From Taiwanofungus camphoratus (taxonomy: Eukaryota; Basidiomycota; Agaricomycetes; Polyporales; Taiwanofungaceae): a DNA stretch of 64,000 nucleotides. The first letter of the stretch is position 1. Each line of letters begins with the position of its first letter. Location: contig CP021229.1 in NCBI GenBank assembly GCA_003999685.1, forward strand, positions 124,001-188,000, given 5' to 3'. Shown piece after piece: positions 11,871 through 23,126 of the stretch. Position numbers and translations under genes: made by a program. The notes beneath the pieces were generated by a model. It was not told the DNA's origin and did not search any database. It saw only the letters and a list, made by a program, of their open reading frames with translations.

Positions 11871-14800
11871 CATTATTCCTAACAACAATGACAAGCATAC
11901 GAACATACATAAAAAATTTACAATCATAGTTTGAATTGAGTACATAAACCGTCGAGATGGTAGTAGTCTGTAGTAGTTCACTACACATGTACATAGGTAC
12001 AACAGTAGGTGAGTCATCGTGCACCATGGGCGCTTAAGTGCCTGAAGCACGTAAATTGATTTCATCATCATCATCATCGTCGTCCTAACAACAATGGTTC
12101 GTCAAAACTCCTTTCTTAATATAATTCTCATGTTAATTCTCATGTCTTGTGAAGACTAATTTTGAATGCACGATTCCACTGGGTACCAAAAATCCAGATG
12201 TGGGTCTCACTCAGTAAATGCACGACATGACATCGAAGACTGAGATGTCGATTGAAAACCCTAAATTTAGTTTGAACATGCGCCGATGAAACACTGGGCC
12301 AGGCCACTAGGCTGAGCTGCATGGATATGGCTTCTTGGGAAGGAGTTCAAGAAGTCTTGACTTATGAAGCTTCCAGACAATAATACTGTACAACAGCCGA
12401 TTAAGAGAAGAGAAGTCAAAGTCAGCATTACAAATGATGGCTCGAACTAGATAGTAGCCGCTTCCGAGAACGATTCAAATGAACTATATGAAATAAGCCG
12501 AGCAGTAAGTATCCATTTGCCACCAATGATCGATGTTTTGTCCGGACCGAAAGTTTCGCCCCTTCGCCGCGCAGTGTTCAACGATCAATAAGTAGAAATG
12601 GCCACTCGGGCCGGCACTCTGGTGATACAAGCATCAACTCCTCATAAGCAGTCGCAAAACATGTGCACGATGTACAACGGAACTGAATTGCGTGCGCCAG
12701 AGATGGATCGAATCTCGTCTATTGTATGGCCCGGATCAGAATAGGCTAAGAAATGGCTATGGGAGACAGTCTATATAGGTCATCTGTTATCCAGACCTGG
12801 AACAGCAGCGGCTGGATTGCGTCTCAGCTCTCTAACAGAGATAGCACATCAGCATGAGCTGAGCTCGCGGATGTATCTAAGCTTGAAATTGTATTCCCTC
12901 CAGTGCGTGGGATCCCAGCCAATGTAGTCCAAAGGCACGACTGGGAATTTCTGTTCTATTAATGGCAGAGTAGCGGACTTCATGTTGAAAGCGGTATTCC
13001 ATCGAACGAGGAGTCAGGGAACTTCCCACGAGAGCGGGATGAGCATCAACGTGATCTAGACTTGGCCAGCTCAAGAATAGTGCAAAATCGGGGCAATCTA
13101 GCGGTCCCAGGTAATGCGCAGAGGGTCAGACGCAATCAGCGGTCATCATTAACTTCATGAGTTGAGCACCATAACGTGGATGTAATGTCTCTGGAATCAA
13201 AGGAGTTCTCGAAAAGCTTCAGGTCTTTCATTAACGGTTCCTCTCGTAGGCTATAATCAACCAGTTCCCACTCGTTTAAGCGGACTGCCATCTGCGATAA
13301 CGATGGGAGCGAGTACGCACAAATTTGTTTCGAATGAAGGGTCCAGTTTTAGTCCATGTGGCTTGCGCGACTAGCGCTAGAGCGAAGCACGGTTGGGCAC
13401 ACCACCTACGCTGCTGGTAGACTTCTTCAGATGATGACAAGTTGTATCAGTAGTGCGAATCCATTTATGTAGGAGAAAGAACGCTCCTGCTTGATCATCA
13501 ACACCTCAAATAGGAAGGGGCGGGAGATCATACTAAGTCACAGCATATCATGAGAGATGGACGGGTATTTGTCGACAGAATATCAACGTTGAAGAGGTCA
13601 AAATATCACAGACTAACAAAAACGAGAGATCAGCCATGTGATTATCACCTGACTCGATTACTTACATAGTTCCTATCATTTGAAATGCTCCAGCAAAGAC
13701 ACCAAGAAATACAGAAACTCTGCAACAAGGATCAAGATCCTTGCTTCTCCACGATAGCTCCAAAGGTATTCATTTGTCACACGCATCCTTCGTTATCAAA
13801 AGTATCGGTTCGAAGAAAGAAGAGTATCTATAAGAGTCACCTATAATAATCAGTGCATATTCACACTTTCTCCCATCTGTAATGTTGTAATGCTGGGTTC
13901 AGACTTGGAAAAAGCTCATTCAGTAAGACCCTTGGATAGTGTTAAGGAGTCGATGGCTCTGATTTCTTCTGATGACTTGTGGAAAATTCAACCACCTTCA
14001 TCACCTAATGAAGCCACACCAGAACTCCATATTGTGCCATTGATATAAGCTCAGGCATCTTGAAAAGTAGTTTCGAGAGCCAGGACCACGTGTACCCACA
14101 AAGGAGTAAGTGTAGTCCTTCGGACGAAGAGTATCGCACCGAAGGTCTTAGGTCCGGGTTAGGACAAGGCTGGCAACCTGGTATACCTCACCTGACGTCT
14201 TACAAGCAGGTATATTTCGCGTATCCTGAGAAAAAGATTGCCAGGGGATGCGCGGCAGACGGAGAGCGAGGAGGCCAAGACATATGAGAAGCCATGTGTT
14301 CACCCGGATTGGATGGGACGGCTCGTCAAACAATGCTCGCACCAGTGGTGGGGGCAACGGGAGAAGACTGAAAGGGAAGATGGTCCGAGACTGGTCCCGA
14401 AGGAAGGGGACATTGACTAAGTCAATCATTCCACAGTACATGGACGCCCAGAGGAACGCGTCTGTCGAGAATTAAAACTTCCGGAAGTAGAAGACGGAAA
14501 ACGGGCAGACGTCGGTGATGAGCTCCTGCAGTCGGACTGTCCCTTGGATGGCGTCTCGATTACGATCGGCACATTCACAGGGCAGCACGTCCTCGAATGT
14601 AAACAAGCTCCTTATGTAGATCTCGTGAACTTGAGGAGAGCATTCCGTTGGTAGACGCGTTCCGCCTAGGCCAAAATCTCGGAAATGAACCGAGTCCACG
14701 CTAAGACATGGATACATGTTACGTGTTATGAGATGGGGAAGACTGGGGAAGTAGATGATCGGAGATACGAGGCAGATGGACGCCTGTCGGAGGGCAAAGC

Positions 14801-15265
14801 AACGACTTATATAGCGCTGTAGGTCGTGCATATCTTCTGCCTGACATCAATAGCGACACCTTCCCGGAAATTTGTATTCCTCGTCCATTGAAGAAAGTGA
14901 GGTCTACCTATTTCATTTGCCCCAAGTCGGGACAATATTTCCAAGATATTTTGACAGTCACCAGCTGCTGGCCGATCAGCGTCGCGGAGCTCAACGCAAA
15001 TATGCACCTCAAACTTATAGGGTGGTCATTAATCACCTACCCGACATCTCACCCCTCTCTCTCTTCGCCCCCCATCCTCCTTCAGACCGCCCTCCCCTCT
15101 CCCCATAACCTCTCCCTGTCCTGTACCGTCCAATGGCGCAGGCTAATCCACAAATTGGTCCGTGTGCATAGAGCTTACGTCTATGCCGTCTATCCATCCA
15201 ACGCTAATGCACTCCTATCTCCAGATACCGTCTTCGACCACCCTTTTTCCCTTCGTCCTTCGACC
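11871..15265. other. long gene-poor stretch between aldolase and F-box-like gene 2
   Basis: About 3.4 kb. It contains a CATCAT/CGTCGT microsatellite at about 12062-12085 and one fragment resembling an F-box-like paralogue (listed separately). Open frames at 14.1-14.8 kb on both strands give peptides with no recognised family. The final kilobase is open in the frame of gene 2 upstream of its ATG, but the composition is not protein-like. Confidence 0.45.
12877..13085 (-). pseudogene. possible relic of an F-box-like paralogue
   Basis: On the minus strand a short frame begins with SWPSLDHVDAHP. Nine residues (SWPSLDHVD) are identical to residues in the second half of F-box-like protein 1 (SSWPSLDHVDTGHP). 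Downstream the similarity fades and no flanking exon could be matched. This may be a decayed fourth copy or a chance short match; an alignment would decide. Confidence 0.3.
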
Positions 15266-16765
15266 ATGGGACTCCTTGACATGTGCAACGAAGTCTTTGC
15301 CATGATTCTTGGATTCGTAACTCCCGCTGAAGCGATGCAGCTTGCGTTGACCTGCCACAGGGCGTATGAAGTGGCAATGCCTCGTTTCTTATCCGAAGTA
15401 GTTCTTGGCTGCACAGATCCTGCCATCATGAGTGGTCCCCAACAAATCACCCTGTTTTGTAACTACATGCTTTCCGACATCTCCGCCCGTATGGGACACC
15501 TCAAGGTCCTGGAGATAAGGGAGGGCGCATTCGTGAGCTCCTCAGACGTTGGCGGTTCCGAGACCTGGGTCAATGATTTCTCCTGTGCTGGTATTCTGGC
15601 TGATATGCTCCGCGAGGCTTCAAACCTCCGCAGACTGTACATCAGGGATCTCGAACCGCTCCTCTTCCGCCAGCCGACTGTAGGAGATGCCCTAGTCAAA
15701 CATACCCGCATCCGCTATATTTCTTTCCACTACATAGGGAAGTGTACGCTTGAGATGCTTGGGCGTGCACATTGCCGTCCCTACCGTCTCGATTTTGGTA
15801 TGTGGAAGGACGGCCCGCGTGTCGCAGGCGATATGCTTTTATTTGACCATTATGCCCACTCCCTCGAGACCCTCAACTTGTGGCAGTGTGCCTGTCTCCT
15901 CGCCAGTCTTGACAAGCACTATGTCTCACCGAGTGTCCGCGAACTTGGGCTTGGTGGGAGTATTCCGGAGCTTTCCCGCATCTCGCGTGCATATCCCAGT
16001 GTCCGTACCATTGTCTTTGAGCCGGAATGCTCTGTCGCAGAGGAGGAGCCGCCAACGGCTTACTGGCAGTCATTGGACCGTGTGGAGATGGGCGCACCCC
16101 TTCCGTTCTTCTCATGCAACGTGCGCCGTCTCGAGCTTCGCTACGTGCTTGGCATTGCACTCCCTCGCTTGAAGCAAGACGCAGTCGCTGTACGGACGAT
16201 GACCTTGCTGGAGCAAACGAACCCTGTTGTGCTGTCATGCGTAGTATCGATGGCCGTAGGCGAGGACACAATTCAACAACTAGCAGCTGCGCTGCCGAAG
16301 CTAAAGTTCCTCGAGCTTGTGTTGAGTCCGCATGAGGTCGGCTCCTGCGACGAAGTATTCGAATTCGAATCATGGATGGTATGCATGGCTGTCTAATTGG
16401 ATACTGTTCACCCTCATTCATGCCTGCAATTGTAGACTCGCTATATGGCGTTGTTCGAGAAGGTTCCTTTGGTGGGCGTTTCGCTGTGCCGCAGGCCTGG
16501 TAAGGGCTGCAAAGAGGTACCATGCCGGACTGTACGTAGGCTAGCACGCATGCTAGTGGAGCGCATCCCGACACTCAAGTATGTTGGGATTGGGCTCCCC
16601 ATCAAGGGTGCGAGCTCCAGTAAATACCAATATTCACCAGTATGGTATTGTGTCAAGTCTCGGGCGGAGGGCAACGTGCCAGTCCTGGAGCTGCTCTCGA
16701 GCGGAAGGGGTGACCTTCTTTACCATGAATTGCTCAGTCTAGAGCGGTCAACCTCGTGGATGTGA
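15266..16765 (+). CDS. F-box-like protein, paralogue 2, 480 aa
   Basis: Exons 15266-16378 and 16436-16765 (57-nt phase-0 intron, donor gtatgc, acceptor tgtag). The N-terminus reads MGLLDMCNEVFAMILGFVTP, then CHRAYEVAMPRFLSEV. It matches paralogue 1 in the CxRAYEVAMPRFLS block, so both descend from one gene. The middle is leucine-rich and irregular, as in LRR-type F-box proteins. The exon break again follows SWM. The open frame continues upstream of the ATG (from about 14888), but that part is not protein-like. The SCF substrate-receptor role is inferred. No lesions seen. Confidence 0.75.
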
Positions 16766-17293
16766 AATTGTGGGTGTAATCTATTGCTGCAGTTACCACT
16801 GTTTCTGATGCTGAGTGCCAGTTCAAACTGTCCGTATGGAACATAGACATGCCCAGCCTCTCTTCAGATGTTGTACATTGTGTTTGTGATGAAAGGTCAT
16901 GTTTTTTTATGTCCCCCACACTCGTCTCTGCAACTCCATTTGGATGTATGTAAGCCCTATCTTATCCCTCATATTTCGTACGTGTACATGTGTGGATTAT
17001 TCTTGCTGTATTATACGGGTGATTGTTTAGGCTGGGTTGTTATCACTTTGATCGGTTGTATATTCGATGTATATGTTCTCTTGATACGACATGTCTATAT
17101 ACTAGAGTGGTTATGTACAGAACACAACGAAATAGATAGTTTTGCGTTAACCACAAGACTCGGCGGAGAGGGTTGGTCAGGAGGCCATGGCACGTGGGAT
17201 GGCTCACGCGGGAAGAGTCAGTTGAGGTGACCAAAGGACGACCAAACAAAGGCTTCCTTCTAGCTGTCCTCATCGTCTTCGACGGTATCCACG
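16766..17293. other. intergenic between F-box-like gene 2 and the FHA gene
   Basis: About 530 bp, AT-rich over 16.9-17.15 kb. No gene is supported. It holds the 3' UTR of gene 2 and the promoter of the FHA gene. Confidence 0.55.
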
Positions 17294-20044
17294 ATGCCCG
17301 CCCCCTTCTCAACACCGCATTCCGTGCCAGTGCCTCTTCCTGCCTTGTATCTTTACCCTCTCAATGATTCCTTTGTCCCTAAACATATTTCCTTAGTCAA
17401 CAACCAGCGCGTCAAAATCGGACGCCAGACCAATGTCAAGACCGTACCCGGAGAGCGTAACGGATTCTTTGACTCTAAGGTTCTGAGTAGACAGCACGCA
17501 GAAGTATGGGAGGAGTCTGGCAAAGTGTGTTGCCTAATTCACCCTATTCAGCCTTATTTACTGAAGTCGTTTGGTACAGATCTTCATCAAGGACGTCAAG
17601 AGTTCAAATGGAACATTCATTAACGGCGAACGTCTAAGCCCGGAAGGGCTTGAGTCGGAACCATTTGAGCTCAAGACGGATGATATTGTAGTATGTTCTG
17701 TGCACCTTGTTCGCCACCCTTGGCGTCTTATCCAGGCAACCTGTAGGAATTCGGTATCGACATCGTCGGAGAAGATAACAAAACCATCATACATCATAAA
17801 GTTGCTGCTCGTGTTGTCTGTGTATTCAATGAGGCAGAAGCTCAGGCGGCTGCTCGCGTCGAAGCTCAGCAGAACCCATCCAGCTATGGCAGCGTTGCCG
17901 GACAAGCCACAGCCGGGAACGCCTTCAGCTTTTCAGGCCAGCAACCTGGCCCAAATGGTGTCCCAGGCCAACCACGGCGGCCAACGATGCAACCACAGGG
18001 GCTTGTTGGCATGGGCGGCATGGGTGGGAATGTGCGGCAGCCTGGGAAGAGTGGGCTCACGTTTGATCATATATTGAGTAGACTTCAGGGCGAACTGCAA
18101 AAGAGTCGCGATACTGGAGCCGAACTGCATTCACTCACAGGTGCGATGAATGAGATACATGATGCGCTTGGAGGCAATCTTGTATGTTGTTATCTATGGG
18201 TGCATTGTCCAAGTTGACCAATTTCCTGTGTGGAACAGCCTTCGAACCTCCCACCATACCCATCTTCACTTCCTCCAGTGATGCCCTCACAGTCACAGCC
18301 TCAGCACGAGCAGAACCACCAACAGCCATCAGCGACGGACTCGACATCGGCACTGAGCGAGCTGCAATCCCAACTCCGTGAAACACAGATGTCTCTTGCG
18401 AATCATGTTGATAAAATTCGCGCGCTCGAGGGCATGCTAGCTGAGCACGATGCAATCAAGCGGGAGGTGAGCTCAATGCGTGATATGATGGAGGAACGAA
18501 AGCGCGAGATGGAAACGTTCCGGAGACACAGTGGTAGCCCTGTGCATCTTCATCATCAGCATAACGAAGAACATCGCCTACATGATGAGCACGATGGGCA
18601 ATACCTATCGGATGACGATGACGCGAGGAGTATCTCAACCGTGGTGCCGCATGAACTTGAAAGGGTTGACGAGGAAGATGAGGAACAGTTGGCTGCGGAG
18701 GAGGAGGAGGAACGGAGACAAAGAAGAGACGAAATGCGACCGCGAACGCCCGAGCCGACTGGTATGGGTATGACTGAAGACGATGACGAGCATGAACAAG
18801 ATCATGAGGACCGTCGCCTTGAACAATCCCCACACTCCCGCATGCGGTCTCGATCGCCTTCTCCCCCCTCTGCAGCACCACCTGTGCATTCTGCTATGCT
18901 TCCTGATGAGCTCGCTGATCGCCTCACGACACTATCTAAGCAACTCGAAGCCGCTCTCGAACTCTCTCGTTCGCTGGAAGCACAGCATACCACCGCTCAA
19001 TCTACTATATCTATGCTTGAGTCCAAAGTGGCGGCCCTTGAGACACTCGTGCACACCACTCAAACTCAAGTACAGGCTCAGGTTGAGACAACTCAGCAGC
19101 TTGTGCAAGCTGCAGATACTGTGCGCTCCATGGAGGTTGAGACACGCCCACAAGTATCACTACTTTCAAGGGAAGAGGAGCACGCGAAAGAGCGAGAATC
19201 ACTGACAGAGATGGTCAGCGAATGGAAGAAGAGCGTGGAAGGCCGGTGGAGTGGTGTCCAGGAGGAGTGGTTCGAGGAGCGGGAGCGTTTGCGACGTGCA
19301 AGAGAGGAATGGGAGGTGCGGGTGCGCGCAGTTGAGGAGGGGCTCGGCAATGCAGTGTCGAAAGTTGAAACTGGACTTTCAGTCCTGCAGACGCTGCAAT
19401 TTCAGGCACAAGCGAATGGCAACGCAAGGATGAATGGCAGCGGAGGACTTGTCACACCTCCCAGTCCGAGAAGCCTATCGGCGGAATCAACACGCCCTAG
19501 GCAAAGAAAGAAACGGATTAGCTCGCCGAGGGGACGTACGAGGTCGCGGTCTGCATCCGCAATCAGCGCGGATGGGCATGACAGCTCCCCTGCATCTTCA
19601 ATATCGGTGGACTTGACCGGACATAAACCTTCATTCTCAAATTCGCGAGTTCGTCGAAGGTCCCCGTGGGCGACCGATGACTCGAGTGCAAGTGACTCTG
19701 AGCCACACTTAGGTCATAGTACTGCGATCGATGACGTGAAAGACGCGGAAAGTCGTAAGCTCATGCGTGGTCTACCCTTTCCCATTACGCCAGAATCGTC
19801 CGTGGTCAATCAGCCATTGACATCGCATCCCGTCTCTGGAGCAGCGACAGACGCCCGGACGGGAGAACAGCCGAAGGACCTTGTGAGTTTCGTACGGTCT
19901 TTTTTGCTTCACTGCATACTCATGCTACTTGCGACGACTCGCAAGCCCCAATTTAACAACCTCTCCACGGCCGTTGGCTTTGTGGTTTTGAGTGTTGCGG
20001 CGGCGGCGGTTATATGGCGAGTAAAACCGGAAGCCTCAATGTAG
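17294..20044 (+). CDS. FHA-domain, coiled-coil, tail-anchored protein (SLMAP / Far9-Far10 type), 839 aa
   Basis: Exons 17294-17524, 17580-17690, 17747-18181, 18239-19882, 19946-20044; all junctions are phase 0. Residues about 20-122 form an FHA domain with the phosphothreonine-binding marks VKIGRQ (G43-R44), LSRQHAEV (S65, R66, H68) and SSNGTFING (N87). An intron splits the domain. A coiled coil follows (about 295-355), then acidic and Ser/Pro-rich linkers, more coiled coil (about 480-620), and a C-terminal hydrophobic helix at about 814-833 ending WRVKPEASM. This order matches yeast Far9/Far10 and animal SLMAP, tail-anchored subunits of the STRIPAK phosphatase complex. Intron 4 is 63 nt, in frame and without stops, so an unspliced form would add 21 residues before the anchor. 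Confidence 0.85.
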
Positions 20045-20870
20045 GCACTCAAGAGTGCAAACAAAAACCGTTGCTCGTCCATTCATTACTCTACGCTTTT
20101 TTTCTCACTATATAATGCGATCCGTCCTTATGTCTCGTCCCTCGGATTTGTTTCTCCGTCTCTCCACCTCGGACGGATTTCCATTCCTTCTGTTCTTGCG
20201 CACCATGTACATCGCCGACCCATTCTGGCCTCGCTCTTTTTATTTAACGACCGTCATGACCATTTCTATATGAATATGATTTGTTTCCTTCGTAGCGCCT
20301 GATTCCTGCCAATAAGCTCTGAAAGCTTACAAAAGGTGAATTTCCTTGACCTCCAGTGTGTGCCCATAGGCACATAGAATTACCAAAATCACTGGACTGG
20401 TGATCGGATAAGCCTATCATTGGCTTAGGATTGTGTGTCTTTCGCTTTTTGTCTGCCATGCATCTGTACCCATAGTGAAGTGTATTTAGGACGTCTCATG
20501 TTGTCTCCTGTAAATGACTGTCTGATGTAGTCAGTCCATAGTTATAATTACTCTGTATATCTCGTCTCCGCAATCACGAACCCGCCTTCGCCCAACTCAA
20601 TAAAACGTTATCTAGCGTAGTATAGATAAGTGGCGCATTCTAATGCCTACTGTTTGTATATACCGGGAAACACCGCGTCTTAGCATCCGTTTGCTTGTGG
20701 CGGATAGCATATAAATGCTGATTTCATCGTCATCGTCGTCTCCGCAATCATGTGTACCCTGACACGTAGCCTTGATTCCATATACATCATTGGCGAGGCG
20801 AAGTATATGCACCCACTGAGGCATAGAAGTCCCTAAAGGTATATATACTGAATGAAGTAGGCGGGGGTAT
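20045..20870. other. intergenic between convergent genes
   Basis: About 830 bp holding the 3' UTRs of the FHA gene and of F-box-like gene 3. A short CATCGT repeat lies at about 20727-20741. No gene is supported. Confidence 0.55.
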
Positions 20871-22323
20871 TCAGAATGTCTTGAGTAATTGTTCTCGTAA
20901 TCGTTTGGCTGTTTCCAAAGGAACTACCTCCAGTTTCCTCGCATGAGACCCATCGACTGACCACCACAACGGTACTCTGTGAGAATCATTGAAAGGATTC
21001 TCTCCTTTTGCAGCGAATGTAAGGGCAATATACTGCAACGAAAGTACCGTCTTCCCGAGCCTATTGCGTAAATTGCGGAAGACAGCTCCATTTTGAAGGT
21101 CAGGGCCAATATTATCGATAGTCGACCCAATCCATCGAGTTCCTCGAATGCAAATAAGAATGGAAATGATAGTTGATGATCCAAAAGTCTGTGGGATATT
21201 TTCCTGAATGTTACGCCGTACGTTAGACTCTAGCCAATCGAACTCCGAGGCAACGTACCATCCACCTATCCAACTTCTGCACCCTTCCTTCGTCTAAGCA
21301 AAGTTCAAGGCACCGCAGCCGTGGAACCACGCTCACAAGGCGGGTCCAGAAGGTAATGTCGACTTTCGTCTCCACCGGAAGGGACAAAATGATGGGTGAG
21401 GTGCGTTGAATGATGTCCAGAGTATCATCATAGTGGTATGCTGTCAAGTCTAGGTGCAGCCATCGTACTGGACACCTCACTTTCCAGTAGCGGAAGTCAG
21501 GGATGTTTCCTGAGAGATAGTCGAGACCTGACCAACAGCCTCCCTCGAGATAGTCTGACTCCCCATCCACCCCTGTGTAGATATCTAATAACTTAAGCGA
21601 CTTTAAATTAGGTAGTGCGTGCACGAAAAGTGACATCCGACCCGTAGTGCCCCTCAGGGACAAGGATTGCAACGACGGCATCTGAGGGATTCTATGAACC
21701 TCTGCGTATGGTTCACTACCGTCAGAAAAATCGAGGAAGGACAGATTTAATGCCTCGAGGTTTTTGAGAGCAGCGAGTCGATGGAAAAAAGTAGGAAATC
21801 TTTTGTTGAACAAGCTGGTAAATGTCAGATGTCTTGGGCTACTCCGCAAATGGTCCAGGACAGCTAGCGACAGCTGGCCGCTGTTGCTCAACTCGACATC
21901 GGCAAGATCGGGAAGCGCGCACAGTGCGGCACTGACACGAGGTTCTTTGGCGATGAGACCTTCGAAACAGGCTAGGGATAGACGCCTCAGACGATCGGTA
22001 TGCTCTAGCAACTCGGCGAGGTCCGTAGAGGCAGAAAAGTCGACTGTGCGCTGGAATTCGATGTGCCGAGTGACACCAAATGCAGAGCTCTCAATGATGA
22101 GTTCTCGCATGTGCCAAAGACGACTTTGTGGATCGGCGAGCATGAATTGGCAGAACTGGCTGACCTGTTTCTGAGAGCGAGTTAGGGTTACGTTTGAGAT
22201 GGCGTATGGTATCCCGATTTCACGGGCCTTTCGCGAGACCGTGGACAGGTTCATGGCAGAGGAGGAGTCGGTGAATAAAAAAATGGTCCCAAGCACATCG
22301 TAGTTGAGGGAGAGAAGGTTCAT
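20871..22323 (-). CDS. F-box-like protein, paralogue 3, 465 aa
   Basis: Exons 21259-22323 and 20871-21203 (55-nt phase-0 intron, donor gtacgt, acceptor ttcag). The start MNLLSLNYDVLGTIFLFTDS closely matches paralogue 1 (MSLLSLNYDVL). The next block, QVSQFCQFMLADPQSRLWHM, corresponds to LSKFCKFMLAGVPERLFSL in paralogue 1. The intron again sits just after a Trp-Met pair (RWM). The body is leucine-rich (LEALNLSFLDF, LQSLSLRGT), fitting an LRR-type F-box receptor. The strand is opposite to paralogues 1 and 2. Reading through the intron would add only a short tail ending at TAA, so the spliced form is preferred. Intact. Confidence 0.78.
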
Positions 22324-23126
22324 CCTAAGGCGAGACTGGGAGCGAGCTGTCGAACGGAACTAGCAATACTTGTAGAGTGTCCGGGGCCTACGTCTCTGTG
22401 AAGGTTGCCACTTGCCAGGACGAAGGACAACTTCACCTGATGTCAGGCTCACCCCATATGTAATGCATCCTTTTTCCTCGGGACGCTAGGCCTGCTGTCA
22501 AGATAAAGTTCTGAGTCCTGGGAGAGTGGAGACGAAACCCATCCGTAGCCTTCGAAGCCTGCACACGGCTGCTCGATCCCACGTACATTTCGAGGCAAGA
22601 AGACACGGCTATGCAATGCAGGCATTGACTGCGTGTTGACAAATGTGAAAACGTGGGCTTTCGAGTTGCCCACTGTCCCACACCATGATCTACCGTTCTC
22701 AGCTGTAACTTACCTCGTTGTGTAAGAGAAAATACCCGAGATAATGACAATAGGGCGCGACAGTGGTTGCTATTTATCAGCATCGCCTTGTGGCAAAAAG
22801 GAAATACAACCAAAATGCGACTGCGAAGAGATCGGCACTTACGGTCTTCAGCGCTCAACGTTCAACAGATGTAAAATACTGTTCGCACTGAACGATCTAC
22901 CGTTCATCGCATCGGGTTTATGTAAGCTTGCACAAGTCTTCGTTCCCACTATCGCTTCCGCAGTTACACACCCGGCGAGCGTGGAAGGAGTAATTCCCAG
23001 AATCTGTCCTCAATCTATACACGGTGATGGTCTGATATCAGATAACGCACTTGGAGGTATCATACACTAGAAAAATCATGCTACAGGTTCCCATGAAATT
23101 TACAGCGGAGGGATTGTGGCAAACCT
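22324..23126. other. intergenic between F-box-like gene 3 and permease
   Basis: About 800 bp. The part next to 22323 is the leader/promoter of F-box-like gene 3 (minus strand); the part next to 23127 is the 3' flank of the permease. No coding sequence is supported. Confidence 0.55.

Noticed and set aside
14148-14831. Minus-strand frames at 14.1-14.8 kb as a possible gene
   Set aside because: Two frames of about 100 codons could not be joined by plausible splice sites, and nothing in them was recognised.
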